Of a DNA stretch of 64,000 nt, positions 52,423 through 62,027 are shown one piece after another. A model generated the notes under the pieces. That model worked only from the letters and a program-made list of their open reading frames with translations, searched no databases and was not told where the DNA came from. A program made the translations under genes and the position numbers. The stretch is from Gemmatimonadaceae bacterium (GTDB taxonomy: Bacteria; Gemmatimonadota; Gemmatimonadetes; Gemmatimonadales; Gemmatimonadaceae), in contig DATNEW010000026.1 in NCBI GenBank assembly GCA_035606695.1, forward strand, positions 372,001-436,000, given 5' to 3'. Position 1 is the stretch's first letter; every line of letters begins with the position of its first letter.

Positions 52423-55107
52423 CTAATCCCGCATCGCCACCATCGGATCGGTGCGCATCGCCCGCCGCGCCGGGACATAACACGCCGCGATCGCGATCAA
52501 CGTGAGCCCCCCGCTCACCCCAACGAAGATGACCGGATCCCACGGCCGAACCCCGTACAGCACCCCACCCATCACTCGCGCCACCACGAGCGCGCCGAGA
52601 ATCCCCGCCACGGCGCCCGCCACCGCGAGCCTAAGCCCATGCCCAAGCACCAGGCGCAACACATCCGCGCGCTGCGCGCCAAGGGCGACGCGGACGCCGA
52701 TCTCGTGGAAGCGCTCGCCCACCATGTAGGATATGACTCCGTAAATACCAAGACTCGAAAGCATCAACGCCACGCTCGCGAACGCGGCGATCATCACGAT
52801 CGCGAAACGACGGGGAAGGAGAGACGCCGACAGCGTCTCGTCGAGCGTCGTCGCGCCGAACACGGGCAGCGACGGGTTCACCGCCTGCACCTGCGCGCGA
52901 ACGTCGCGTTCGAACGCCGCCGTCTCGACCTGCCCCCGAACGAAGATCGCGAAATGCTTTCGCTGGTACTGGTACAGGCTCGCATAGATGATCGGATGGC
53001 GCGCCGTGGCGAGTGACTCCGCGCGCGTGTCCGCGACCACGCCGACGATCGTCGCCCACTGCCGCGCGCGCGGTGAGAGCTTCACGCGCTGCCCGATCGC
53101 ATTGCCATCGGGCCAATACTTTTCCGCCATCGCTTCGTTGACCACCGCCACCGTCGGACTCGCGTCGGTATCGAAGTCGTTGAACAGCCGGCCCCGGACG
53201 AGCGGTATCCGCAACAAATGAAAGTATTCAGGGGTCACGATCGTGCCGGTCGTGTAGACGGGCTGATTGCCCGACTCGGCCCGCCGTTCCAAGACGATCC
53301 GCATGATCGGCTGGTCCGGGTACGGATGATCGAGCGGCACCGCCGCCCCGCCGCCGACCGCGACGTCCTGAACGCCCGGCAGCGTCCTGACCCGCCGTAT
53401 GATTTCTCTAATGAACGGCGCTTCAGCGCCGGCGCTCGGGTAAAGATCCTCGGTCGAGTCGTTCGGATAGGGCAGCCGCGTACGGACGAACGACACGGCA
53501 TGCGTATCGAAGCCGAGCGGCGCGGCGAGCAGCTCGCGGAAGCTGCGGAGGAGCAGCACCGCCACGATCATCAGCGTCAGCGTCAGCGCGAACTCGGCGA
53601 CGACGAGCGCGCGCCGTGTGCGCATCTGCTCTCCGCCGCTCGTGGATGAACGGCCTTCTTCCTTCAACACGCGCGTCACGTCGAGACGGCGAATCTGCAA
53701 CGCCGGCGCGATCCCGAACAACACGCCGACGATCAACGACAGGCCGAACGCGAGCAGCACCACGCGCCAGTCCATCGCGACGGTGTTCAGGCGTGGCACC
53801 GCCTCGGGAACCAGCCGCGCGATCCCCCCGCGAGCGATGTACGCGACCGCGACACCGAGCACTCCGCCCGCGACGGACAGCAGCAGACTTTCCGTCAGCA
53901 ATTGCCGGATGAGCCGAGATGCCGCGCTGCCCAGCGCCTGCCGCAGGGCGAGCTCACGCTTCCGGCTCGTGGCGCGCGCGAGCAACAAATTGGCTACCGT
54001 CGCACACGCGATGAGCAGCACCAGCCCGACGGCGCCGAGCATCCAGAGGAGTGGTTGTCGTACATCGCCGAGGACGTACTTTCGAAGCGGCACGAGACGC
54101 ACGTGCCAGTCGATCGCCGCCGGATAGTCCGCCGGAAATTGCTGGCGCAGCGAATGGACCAGCGCGTCCACCCGCCGTTGCGCATCGGCAATCGAGAGCC
54201 CCGGACGTACGCGCGCGATCGCGCCGGGAACGAGGGGAGTTCGCAACATGTACGTCGTGATCGGCGGCCCGGCGTAGCCGGTGGCTACCCACATTTCGGT
54301 TCCGCGCGCTTCGACCGCATGCTCGGGCGCCTGAAATCCCGCCGGCGCTACGCCGATGATGCGATACGAGTCCGAGTCGAGCTGCACGATGCGTCCGAGC
54401 ACCTTCGGATCGCGGCCGAACGCGCGCGTCCATAAGCCGTCGCTAATGACAACTTGCTCATTGAAGCCGGGCGTCGCGTCGTTCGGATCGAACACGGATC
54501 CGAACTGTGCCTTCACGCCGAGCACGGAGAAGTAGTTCGGCGAGACGATGAGGATGCCCGCGCGCTGCGGACGCGACAACCCGGTGAGGTTGTTGTTGTC
54601 GAACTGCGTCGGTGAGACCCCGTCGAAGACGCCCGAGGCCGTCAGGTCGTGCCACTCCGGCCCCGACATCCCGACGTCGCGCGCACCGGTGCCGAGGAAG
54701 TCGTCCTCGATTTGGACGAGCTGCTCGGCGTGCGGGTAGGGGAGATCCCGAAGCAGCGCCGCGTCGATGACGCTGAAGATCGCCGCCGAGGCACCGATGC
54801 CGAGGGCGATCGTGGACAACACGATCGCCGTGAATCCAGGCGCCCGCCGGAACATGCGCGCGGCGTAGCGAATGTCCTGCACGGTTCGCTCGATCCACGT
54901 ACCCACCGCGCCCCACTGGTCGCGCGCGATCTCCTGGGCAAGTCCCGCGTTGCCGAATTCGCGCCGCGCGTTGTGCGCCGCGTCTTCGGGCGATTCCCCT
55001 CGCGCGACGCGATCGGCGGCCGCCAGTTCCAGGTGCGCGCGAAGCTCGTCGGTGAGATCTACGGTTTGCCGCTCGCGGCGCCAGGGCAGCCAGTCGGAGA
55101 GACTCAC
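52423..55107 (-). CDS. ADOP-type ABC transporter permease (MacB/FtsX family)
   Basis: 894 residues from the GTG at 55107, which overlaps the stop of the padR gene. The N-terminal about 80 residues (SLSDWLPWRRERQTVDLTDELRAHLE) are the permease prefix domain of the ADOP family. Then come a membrane helix, a MacB-type periplasmic domain, an FtsX core of three helices (about 355-500), a second periplasmic domain, and a second FtsX core (about 770-880) with the end PARRAMRTDPMVAMRD. ADOP proteins are duplicated MacB-like permeases without a fused ATPase, common in Acidobacteriota and Gemmatimonadota. Substrate unknown, and no ATPase gene is adjacent. Confidence 0.92.
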   Translation of the reverse strand: MSLSDWLPWRRERQTVDLTDELRAHLELAAADRVARGESPEDAAHNARREFGNAGLAQEIARDQWGAVGTWIERTVQDIRYAARMFRRAPGFTAIVLSTIALGIGASAAIFSVIDAALLRDLPYPHAEQLVQIEDDFLGTGARDVGMSGPEWHDLTASGVFDGVSPTQFDNNNLTGLSRPQRAGILIVSPNYFSVLGVKAQFGSVFDPNDATPGFNEQVVISDGLWTRAFGRDPKVLGRIVQLDSDSYRIIGVAPAGFQAPEHAVEARGTEMWVATGYAGPPITTYMLRTPLVPGAIARVRPGLSIADAQRRVDALVHSLRQQFPADYPAAIDWHVRLVPLRKYVLGDVRQPLLWMLGAVGLVLLIACATVANLLLARATSRKRELALRQALGSAASRLIRQLLTESLLLSVAGGVLGVAVAYIARGGIARLVPEAVPRLNTVAMDWRVVLLAFGLSLIVGVLFGIAPALQIRRLDVTRVLKEEGRSSTSGGEQMRTRRALVVAEFALTLTLMIVAVLLLRSFRELLAAPLGFDTHAVSFVRTRLPYPNDSTEDLYPSAGAEAPFIREIIRRVRTLPGVQDVAVGGGAAVPLDHPYPDQPIMRIVLERRAESGNQPVYTTGTIVTPEYFHLLRIPLVRGRLFNDFDTDASPTVAVVNEAMAEKYWPDGNAIGQRVKLSPRARQWATIVGVVADTRAESLATARHPIIYASLYQYQRKHFAIFVRGQVETAAFERDVRAQVQAVNPSLPVFGATTLDETLSASLLPRRFAIVMIAAFASVALMLSSLGIYGVISYMVGERFHEIGVRVALGAQRADVLRLVLGHGLRLAVAGAVAGILGALVVARVMGGVLYGVRPWDPVIFVGVSGGLTLIAIAACYVPARRAMRTDPMVAMRD

Positions 55108-55466
55108 GTTTCCTTCGCGGCGGGCGGCAGCATCAACGCCGCGATCGCGTTCGACATCCGCTCCCACTGCGAGCGCTCGGCCGCGAGTCGCTCGCGGCCT
55201 TTTGGCGTGAGACGGTAGGCGCGGACGCGGCGATTGTTCTCCGACACCGTCCATTCCGCGGCGACGAGGCGTTGCCGCAGAAGCCGCTGGAGCGCGGGAT
55301 AGAGCGAGCCCGTCTCGATCTTGAGCGCGTTCGCCGATTGCGATTGGATGAGTCGCAGAATCCCGTAACCGTGCGCGGGCCCCCAGCGGAGCGTCTGGAG
55401 GATGATCAAATCCAGCGTGCCTTGTAGTAGCTCCATGCGCGAAGTGGGCGGCGCTTGGCGGGGCAT
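55104..55466 (-). CDS. PadR-family transcriptional repressor
   Basis: 120 residues from the ATG at 55466, which has GAGGA seven bases upstream; an ATG ten codons later is the only other choice. The winged helix is typical of PadR: LLQGTLDLIILQTLRWGPAHGYGILRLIQ, then IETGSLYPALQRLLRQRLVAAEW and RRVRAYRLTPKGRERLAAE. A short C-terminal helix follows (subfamily s2 size). Its stop overlaps the permease start, so the two are translated together. Upstream lies a consensus promoter whose -10 box is inside a perfect palindrome, suggesting that PadR represses its own operon. PadR-ADOP pairs are widespread in these phyla. Confidence 0.93.
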   Translation of the reverse strand: MPRQAPPTSRMELLQGTLDLIILQTLRWGPAHGYGILRLIQSQSANALKIETGSLYPALQRLLRQRLVAAEWTVSENNRRVRAYRLTPKGRERLAAERSQWERMSNAIAALMLPPAAKET

Positions 55467-55491
55467 GACGGTGTCCTCAATTGTAGTTTGC

Positions 55492-55508
55492 CTACGTATT
55501 ATACGTAG
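55492..55508. promoter_or_regulatory. Palindromic operator for PadR
   Basis: CTACGTATTATACGTAG is a perfect inverted repeat with 8-base arms around one central base. It covers the -10 hexamer of the padR promoter. Position, symmetry and AT-rich arms fit a PadR dimer site. Confidence 0.75.
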
Positions 55509-55526
55509 AGCGCCTACATGAGGCAA
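55498..55526 (-). promoter_or_regulatory. Sigma-70-type promoter of the padR-permease operon
   Basis: On the minus strand, TTGCCT (55526-55521) is separated by 17 bases from a perfect TATAAT (55503-55498). Transcription would start near 55491, 25 bases before the padR ATG. It begins five bases from the end of the PQQ dehydrogenase gene. Confidence 0.8.
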
Positions 55527-55530
55527 CGGG

Positions 55531-57843
55531 TCAGCTCCCCGGTGTGTTTCGCCGAACCGCGAACGTGCCCGGTTTCATGCGATGATCGGAACAGCCGTCG
55601 AGGTATTCCAGTTCTCCAATCAGGTCGCCGCCACCATTCGCGGTTGTGCCGCGAAATCGAATCGATCCCGAACAGTGCTGCGCCTCGAAGCTCCACGTCC
55701 CGTCCGCACTGAGACTGTCGTTCGATACGCGGCCGACCGCATGCCCGGTGACCTTTGGATTCGGGATTGCGAATTCCATCGTCGCTCGGCCCCCGGCGAT
55801 AGCGAGATGCACGTCCAGCGGAAGGCGCGATTGATCGAGGATGATGTGGCCCTTGTAATCGCCTGCCGCCACTGATTGCGGCGCGCGCGTGACGACCGCG
55901 TGCTTGCGGAGCGCGAACGCGACGATATAGTCGCCGACCTTGTCACCGAGCTTGTCGCTGAGCTCGCGGTGACCACCCGCGGCGACGACGATGAGCTGCT
56001 CGCCCGAGGGCGTAACGAGCGTCATGGGCGAACCGTGTACTCCCGCCGGCAGCACGGCCGACCACAGCTCCTTGCCGGTTTCGACGTCGAACGCGTGCAG
56101 GCGTTGATCCACGGCGCCTCCCGCGAAGCCCAGCGCACCGCCGGTCAGCATCGCTCCGCCGAGATTTGGCGAGCCCCAGTTCGCGCTTTCCGGAATTTTT
56201 TTCAGCGACGACACGGTGCCGAACGGCCGCTGCCATCGTGTTGCACCCGTGCGCAAATCGATCGCGGTGAGCACGCCCCAGGGCGGCGGGTTGCACGGCA
56301 CGCCGTCCGGGGCGATCAAATGCCGCCGGCGCATGCCGTATGGCGTTCCGCTCTGCGGGGAGAACTCGTCGAAGCGCGTTCCGCCCATCGCGCGCTCGTG
56401 CACGTCGCTTCGCGGAATCAGATCGACGACCGTGACGATGCGATTCGACGGAATGATCGCGAGTTGCCGGGCCGGATCGATCGCGACACCGCTCCAGTTC
56501 GAGCCCCCGATGTTTCCCGGAAAGATGACCGTTCCGCGCAGCGAGGGCGGCGTGAAGATGCCCTCGGACCGGACGTTCGCCAGCTGCGCCGCGCACCAGG
56601 CTCGGCCCGAATCGGAGACAGCGAAGATGTCGCTCGGATTGAAGCGCGTGGGTCCGAGCGCCGCGGGAAGTGCCGGGACTGGTTGCGTCGGCCACGCTTG
56701 TTCGCCGGGCACGTCACTCGCCGGTACCGCGCGTTCCTCGACAGGGAACACCGGCTTGCCGGTCGTGCGATCGAGCACGTACACATACCCCATCTTCGTG
56801 GTCTGCACGAGCGCGGGAATGGTGCGCCCGTCATGCTGAATGTCGACGAGCGCCGGCTCCGCGGGCACGTCGTAGTCCCACAGATCGTGGTGCACGACCT
56901 GGAAGTGCCACACGACGCGGCCGGTGGATGCACGAAGCGCGACGATTGAGTTCGCGTAGTCGTTGCGCCCAAGACGTTCACCGCCGAAAAAGTCCGGGCT
57001 CGGGCTACCCGTTGGAACGAACACCAGGTCGCGCGCGCTGTCGGCGCTGATGATCGACCACGCGTTCGCGGCGCCGGTGTGATGTGCGTTGGTTCCGCGC
57101 CATGTTGCGTAGGCCGAATCTTCAGGCGTGCGCGGGACAGGATCCCAACTCCATCGCTCGGCCCCGGTTCGCGCGTCGAACGCGCGAACGATTCCCGCGG
57201 GCGCGTCCGTGCGCTCATTGTCGCGGACGGCCGAGCCCACGACCACGACGTCGCCGATGACGGCGGGTGGTGAGGTGACCGCGTATTCCGCTTTCGATTG
57301 CGGCGCGTTCACGAGGTTTTTGTTGAGATCCACCTGACCGTCGCTGCCGAAGTCAGAACACCGCTTGCCCGTGCGTGAATCGAGCGCAATCAGCCGCGCA
57401 TCGAGCGTGGCGACGTAGATCTGGCGATGGCATGCGGTGTTCGCCGATCGCCGCGCGTCTACCCACGTCGAGACGCCGCGGTTGGTCGGATCGCCGTAAC
57501 CGGCCGAGAGATCCAGCTCGGAATCGAACGACCAGACCTCGCGCCCTGTCTCGGCCTCGAGTGCGCGCACGCCTCCGAACGGCGTTGAGACATAGAGCAG
57601 ATTATCGACGTATAACGGAGTCGTTTCATCACGGACGGTGCCGCTTCCGCGCGCAAAATCCCCGGTGCGATACGTCCAGACCTGCACGAGATCGCGTGCG
57701 TTGTCACGCGTGATCTCGGCCGCGGGTGAATACTTCGTGCCCGCGGCATCGCGTCCGTAGGCCGACCACTCGACCTCGGCCGATCGCCCGGCTGACCCGC
57801 CGAAGAACACGATCCCAAGGGCCCACGTCCACCATCGGTGCAT
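55531..57843 (-). CDS. Soluble PQQ-dependent dehydrogenase (quinoprotein glucose/quinate dehydrogenase-like)
   Basis: 770 residues with a signal peptide (about 1-22, ending GRSAEV). An eight-bladed quinoprotein propeller follows, recognisable from DNARDLVQVWTYRTGDF, ALEAETGREVWSFD, VWHFQVVHHDLWDYDVPAEPALVD, GGSNWSGVAIDP and RLHAFDVETGKELWSAVLPAGVHGSPMT, the pattern of the Gcd/quinate dehydrogenase group. Unlike Gcd it has no N-terminal membrane domain, so it should be periplasmic. It oxidises a sugar or alcohol with PQQ and passes electrons to quinone or cytochrome. A C-terminal extension of about 105 residues (from about 665) with two Cys is not part of the usual enzyme. No PQQ synthesis genes are nearby. 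Confidence 0.9.
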   Translation of the reverse strand: MHRWWTWALGIVFFGGSAGRSAEVEWSAYGRDAAGTKYSPAAEITRDNARDLVQVWTYRTGDFARGSGTVRDETTPLYVDNLLYVSTPFGGVRALEAETGREVWSFDSELDLSAGYGDPTNRGVSTWVDARRSANTACHRQIYVATLDARLIALDSRTGKRCSDFGSDGQVDLNKNLVNAPQSKAEYAVTSPPAVIGDVVVVGSAVRDNERTDAPAGIVRAFDARTGAERWSWDPVPRTPEDSAYATWRGTNAHHTGAANAWSIISADSARDLVFVPTGSPSPDFFGGERLGRNDYANSIVALRASTGRVVWHFQVVHHDLWDYDVPAEPALVDIQHDGRTIPALVQTTKMGYVYVLDRTTGKPVFPVEERAVPASDVPGEQAWPTQPVPALPAALGPTRFNPSDIFAVSDSGRAWCAAQLANVRSEGIFTPPSLRGTVIFPGNIGGSNWSGVAIDPARQLAIIPSNRIVTVVDLIPRSDVHERAMGGTRFDEFSPQSGTPYGMRRRHLIAPDGVPCNPPPWGVLTAIDLRTGATRWQRPFGTVSSLKKIPESANWGSPNLGGAMLTGGALGFAGGAVDQRLHAFDVETGKELWSAVLPAGVHGSPMTLVTPSGEQLIVVAAGGHRELSDKLGDKVGDYIVAFALRKHAVVTRAPQSVAAGDYKGHIILDQSRLPLDVHLAIAGGRATMEFAIPNPKVTGHAVGRVSNDSLSADGTWSFEAQHCSGSIRFRGTTANGGGDLIGELEYLDGCSDHRMKPGTFAVRRNTPGS

Positions 57844-58037
57844 CCGGCCTTCTCCTCTGCGTTGTACTCGAACTCTACACGACTATCGCTAATCGAGAAT
57901 CGCGCCGTGCACACGCGTCTGCAATGACACAAAAACGATGATTTCTGCCGCGATGCCGCCGTCGCCGCATCGTCGGCGCCGGCTGCCGTGATCTGGCCAC
58001 GTAGCCCGCCGCGACATCATGTATTAGTGTTTTTGGT

Positions 58038-58910
58038 ATGCGCTGTCATCGCAGTCATCTTCATGTGACCCGCGTCAGCCGCGCCGCTCTCCTCGGCGCG
58101 TGTCTTCAGCTCGCTGCGGCCTGCGCCGCTCATCGCCAGGTCGAGCCGACGCTCATCCCCGCGCCCCTCGTCACCGCGCTCGTCTCCGACCGCGCCGTGG
58201 TGGCGCGCACGGCGCCCGTGTACAGCGTCGGCACGCTGCCGCCCGGGTACCCGTCGACGCTCGTCCCAGGAGCGCCCGCTCGAATCGTCGGCGGCATGTC
58301 GAACACCGACCAGCTCACCGTCGTCTTCGCTGATACGACTCGCCGCCTCGCGCCCATCCTCGACGAGCTCTTCCAACACGCCGGATTCACTCGGCCACCC
58401 TCGCCGCCGCGTTCGGGATTCTCCAACGGCGGGCCGGATCGATTCAATTTCTTCTGCTCCGACAGCGCTTACGTGTCAGCCGAGCAGCTTGCCGGAGCGA
58501 ACCGTAACCTCGTGCGCGTGACCTATCGGCCCTACCGCGGTAACATGCGGTGCCCGGTATCTGCTGCCCCGCAACGGCAGCCCGAAGAGCTGACGATCCC
58601 CGCGCTCACCGCGCCGCCCGGCGTTCACGTCGGGCGCAGCGGTGGCGGAAGCGGGTCCGCCGACGTGCACTCGAACGCCGAAGTCACCGGATCCGGACTC
58701 GTCCCGTCGGCGATCCTCGCGCACTACGCCGCTCAACTGACCGCGGCCGGTTGGCACGCCGCGCCCGCCGCGATCAGCGATCGACTCGCCGCCCAGTTCT
58801 TCGAGGCGACGACGCCGTCGGGATCGACGTGGGAAGGAGTGCTCATGGCGGTCGGCGGCGGCAACGCGCTCACTCTTTCGTTGAACATGAATCCGCGAGG
58901 CATTCGATGA
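58038..58910 (+). CDS. Exported protein of unknown function (lipoprotein-like), paralogue of the next gene
   Basis: 290 residues. The N-terminus has a signal with a lipobox-like LAAAC near 29. The C-terminal block (about 215-285, SAILAHYAAQLTAAGWHAAPA, then SGSTWEGVLMAVGGGNALTLSLNM) closely parallels the end of the following protein, and both share a region about a promised-threshold-like LVPGAPARIVGG/LVPAGARVLGG segment. Residues 190-215 are Gly/Ser-rich. Nothing identifies an activity. The two genes overlap as ATGA and likely arose by duplication. The start ATG lies about 10 bases after a TATTAG box. Confidence 0.7.
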   Translation: MRCHRSHLHVTRVSRAALLGACLQLAAACAAHRQVEPTLIPAPLVTALVSDRAVVARTAPVYSVGTLPPGYPSTLVPGAPARIVGGMSNTDQLTVVFADTTRRLAPILDELFQHAGFTRPPSPPRSGFSNGGPDRFNFFCSDSAYVSAEQLAGANRNLVRVTYRPYRGNMRCPVSAAPQRQPEELTIPALTAPPGVHVGRSGGGSGSADVHSNAEVTGSGLVPSAILAHYAAQLTAAGWHAAPAAISDRLAAQFFEATTPSGSTWEGVLMAVGGGNALTLSLNMNPRGIR

Positions 58911-59785
58911 TCGCGTTTCGACGCACGCACGCCGCGCGTTTGAGTATTCTCACCGCGACGCTGGCGATCACCGGCGCTCGAGTCGGGGCGCAAACACAGC
59001 CGACGATTCCCATCGTCGTCGCCCAGGCGATGAACCTCGAACCCTCGTTCATCGGAAAACCGCAGTACTTCGACGGGCGCCCGCCAACGGATTGGCCAGC
59101 CGATTTGGTGCCGGCCGGCGCACGCGTGCTGGGCGGCGGCATCATTGGAGATCCGTCGATGTTCCGGTTGCGCGCGGCGGTATTCGCGTTCTCTGAACAG
59201 GGCGATCCAATGGAGATCGTTCGAGCGCTCGTCACACGTGCCGGTTATTCGCGCTTCCAACAAATGCCGCCGAAAACCGGGGGCTTCGTCGCCACCGACC
59301 CGCCGCCGGGAATTCCCGAGCAATACTGCAAGGCGTCGACGATGGTCACCTTCGGCGCGGTCGATTCGCTGCATGCGCCGCGCGTCATCGCCATCGACGT
59401 CGTCGACGGCGAAGGCGCACGCCAGAGCTGTACGCAGCAACCGGACATGTCGATGATGCGGCATCTCCCGGTCACGGTGCCGCCGTTGACGCCGCCTCCA
59501 GGTGCGACGACGACTGGCGGCGGCGGAAGCAGCTGGAGCGGCTCTGGAGGAACGGTCACCTCCAGTGTGGTCACGACCATCCCCGCTGATTCCGTGCTCG
59601 CGCACTACGCCCGCCAACTCGTTGCCGGTGGTTGGAAGGCGGAAGGGAAGGCGGCCGCCGCGAATGGTATCGCTGTACAAAAATTCTCATTCAGAGATGC
59701 TGATGCCGACTGGTCGGCGGCGCTGATCGTGCTCGCCGCCGGCGATCGGCGCGAGCTCAAAATCGAATACGCGCGGATCGACTAG
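58907..59785 (+). CDS. Exported protein of unknown function, paralogue of the preceding gene
   Basis: 292 residues from the ATG overlapping the upstream stop. A signal peptide (about 1-28, ending VGAQ) replaces the lipoprotein signal of its paralogue. The shared features are a segment DLVPAGARVLGGG near 60, a Cys-containing middle, a Thr/Pro/Gly/Ser linker (about 195-220) and the C-terminal SVLAHYARQLVAGGWKAEG block, then WSAALIVLAAGDRRELKIEY. No family was recognised. The repeated HYA-x-QL-x-A-GW block suggests a small alpha/beta domain with a structural or binding role in the periplasm. Confidence 0.7.
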   Translation: MIAFRRTHAARLSILTATLAITGARVGAQTQPTIPIVVAQAMNLEPSFIGKPQYFDGRPPTDWPADLVPAGARVLGGGIIGDPSMFRLRAAVFAFSEQGDPMEIVRALVTRAGYSRFQQMPPKTGGFVATDPPPGIPEQYCKASTMVTFGAVDSLHAPRVIAIDVVDGEGARQSCTQQPDMSMMRHLPVTVPPLTPPPGATTTGGGGSSWSGSGGTVTSSVVTTIPADSVLAHYARQLVAGGWKAEGKAAAANGIAVQKFSFRDADADWSAALIVLAAGDRRELKIEYARID

Positions 59786-59822
59786 GGTTTGCGGTTCCGC
59801 TCGCAGCACTCGCGTGCGGCCG

Positions 59823-62027
59823 CTACCTCGCCAATTCGCTCGACGCCTCGGCTTGGTCCAGCAGCATCAAGAGCAGCGGTCCGCGGGTCGTCGGATCGAT
59901 GCGTCGCACGGCATGCATCACGCGGCCGATGAAGCCGTGTTGGGCGGCGAGAGTCACGAGCTCGCGCTCGACCGGTTGTCCGCGCTCGGTCCAGGACGCA
60001 CGATCGCGCCACCGCAGATAGCCGTCGAGCGAGTCGATGGCCTCGGCCATGTATCGCCGCGCCCTCTTGCTCGACGACGCGGAGCCGTGATTCCGATAGT
60101 GCCTGGCCAAGGCCAAGTGCAACGGTAATCGCCAGCGGCCGCCCTTCACTCGCCGTGCCGCGTCGACAGCGAGGTCGATCTCGCCGGATGACAACCAGTG
60201 CATCGAGAGATCGTGAAGCGCACGCTCGCGGTGCGCCTCCGACAGCTTGGCCGCGGCGTCGATCGCGACTCGACTCTCGCCACGCTCGAGCGCCGCGCGC
60301 GCGACCTCGATGACGAGCGTGTCCCTCGCATCGCTCGGCGCGAGCGCGAGCGAGCGGCCAAGGGCCGAACTCAATCGTGCCGCAACGAGATCGCTCGCGA
60401 CCCGATCGCGAACCGCGGCCGCCTCGATCTCGTCGGCCATGTGCTCGATGAACGGCCACGAGCCGGCGCGAGTCGACAATAGGCGAAGACCGGCGGCATC
60501 GCGCCGTTCGCGAAGCGTCTCGACGACGTCTGCGATATCGGGTTCACACACGGCGTCGTCCCACGGTCGGCCAAAGCGGCTGTGGCGCGCGGCTCCGATT
60601 GCATCGCCGAGCTCGCGCAGTGCGGCGCGCTCAACGCGGCCGTTTCCCGACGCGAGCGCGACTGAGGCGAGGATCGCGAACGCACGCGCCGCCATGGGTG
60701 GCCATTGCACGCATAACTCCTCGGCCAGGTCGCGCGCGCGACCGCGGTCTCCGCGCTGGGAGAGCACCCGGACAAGCTCGAGCACGACACGTGCGCGCGC
60801 ATTTGGCGACGCGCTGCTGATCGCGTCCGCCGCCGCGAGTGCATGCGTGGGCGCGCCGTCGCTCGCCAATCTCCGCCCGAGCCAGTGCAGGTACGCGTCG
60901 TGCCCGAGCGGCGACCGCTCACGGACGGATGCAGCCAACGCGATCGCGCCGTTGATGTCGCGCGCCGCGATCAGTGGTTCGGCCGCCGCTTTCAGTGAGT
61001 CGAACGCGGCGAAGTCGCGCGGCAGGCCAGACGGGCCTGCATCCACCACGCGTTTGAGCGACCGAATTGTGAGCGGGCCAATGAACGACAACGGCAGCGG
61101 TGTTTCCGATTTGCCTTGCTGGCGAAATTCCGCCAGGAGCGACGCTCCAATCTCCGGAACCGGAAAAACGTCCTCGTCGGGCAATGACGACGGCGGGAAC
61201 TCCGGCGCCTCCGACTCGATCGCATCGCGGCCCTCGCGCTCGATCAACTCGAGAAGCCGCACACGTTCTTCAGAATCTTGAATGGCGTTCGCGATCTCTC
61301 GGCTCGCGCTTGGCGATTCAGGTTCACGCAGTCGCTGCGTACGGTGTCCGTGAACCACGTCTTCCGCCTTCTCTTCCACCAACCAGCCGAAGAGAGCGTC
61401 GCGATCGGCAGTCGGCGGCAACTGGTGAGCGAGCTTTGCCGCGAGCGGCCACGCGTGGTGCGTGGCGTAATACCGCACGATCGCGTACAGCGCCGTCGTG
61501 CGAAGCATTGGATTTTCTATCGCCTGCGCGATCCGAACGAGATGCGGCTTGCCGCGATACTCGCGGTCGAGCTCTTCGGCCAGCAGCGCGAGGAGCGCGC
61601 CGTCACGCACCTGCGGGGATTCGATCTGCCGCGCCGCCTTGAAGCGCGCGAGCGCTCCACGAGCCCCCGATCGGTCGAGCACCATCGTGCCGATGCCGTG
61701 GAGAATCTCTGCATGTTCCGCCGCGGTGAACATTGCGGAGAGCGCCAATGCCTCTTCGATCGATCGCGCGGCGCGCGCCGCGGCGAGGGCGCGAATTGCG
61801 AGATACCGGTCCTGCGCGTCGGCGTCGTCGACGAGTGCGCGCGCTGTGTCGAATTCGCCAAGGCGTTCGTACGCGGCGATCGCTCGAGTGACGAGGCGAG
61901 TCCGGTCGCCGCTCCTGAACGCCAGTCGCAGTCGTTCGCCGAATTCGTCGTTCGATCGCTCGTCGTTGGCGCATTGGACGATGGCGCGGAGCAGTGCGCG
62001 CAGCTCGCGTCGCCGTGGATGCGACAT
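59823..62027 (-). CDS. Large alpha-helical repeat protein (TPR/HEAT-like) of unknown function
   Basis: 734 residues, almost entirely helical and rich in Ala, Arg, Leu and Glu, with helix pairs of about 30-35 residues such as ALAAARAARSIEEALALSAMF and AIDAAAKLSEAHRERALHDLSMHWLSSGEIDLAV. There is no signal peptide or membrane helix, so it is probably cytoplasmic. A Pro/acidic linker (about 255-290) splits two helical halves. Such proteins usually are scaffolds. It is convergent with the paralogue pair and divergent from the TetR gene; no partner is evident. Confidence 0.7.
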   Translation of the reverse strand: MSHPRRRELRALLRAIVQCANDERSNDEFGERLRLAFRSGDRTRLVTRAIAAYERLGEFDTARALVDDADAQDRYLAIRALAAARAARSIEEALALSAMFTAAEHAEILHGIGTMVLDRSGARGALARFKAARQIESPQVRDGALLALLAEELDREYRGKPHLVRIAQAIENPMLRTTALYAIVRYYATHHAWPLAAKLAHQLPPTADRDALFGWLVEEKAEDVVHGHRTQRLREPESPSASREIANAIQDSEERVRLLELIEREGRDAIESEAPEFPPSSLPDEDVFPVPEIGASLLAEFRQQGKSETPLPLSFIGPLTIRSLKRVVDAGPSGLPRDFAAFDSLKAAAEPLIAARDINGAIALAASVRERSPLGHDAYLHWLGRRLASDGAPTHALAAADAISSASPNARARVVLELVRVLSQRGDRGRARDLAEELCVQWPPMAARAFAILASVALASGNGRVERAALRELGDAIGAARHSRFGRPWDDAVCEPDIADVVETLRERRDAAGLRLLSTRAGSWPFIEHMADEIEAAAVRDRVASDLVAARLSSALGRSLALAPSDARDTLVIEVARAALERGESRVAIDAAAKLSEAHRERALHDLSMHWLSSGEIDLAVDAARRVKGGRWRLPLHLALARHYRNHGSASSSKRARRYMAEAIDSLDGYLRWRDRASWTERGQPVERELVTLAAQHGFIGRVMHAVRRIDPTTRGPLLLMLLDQAEASSELAR

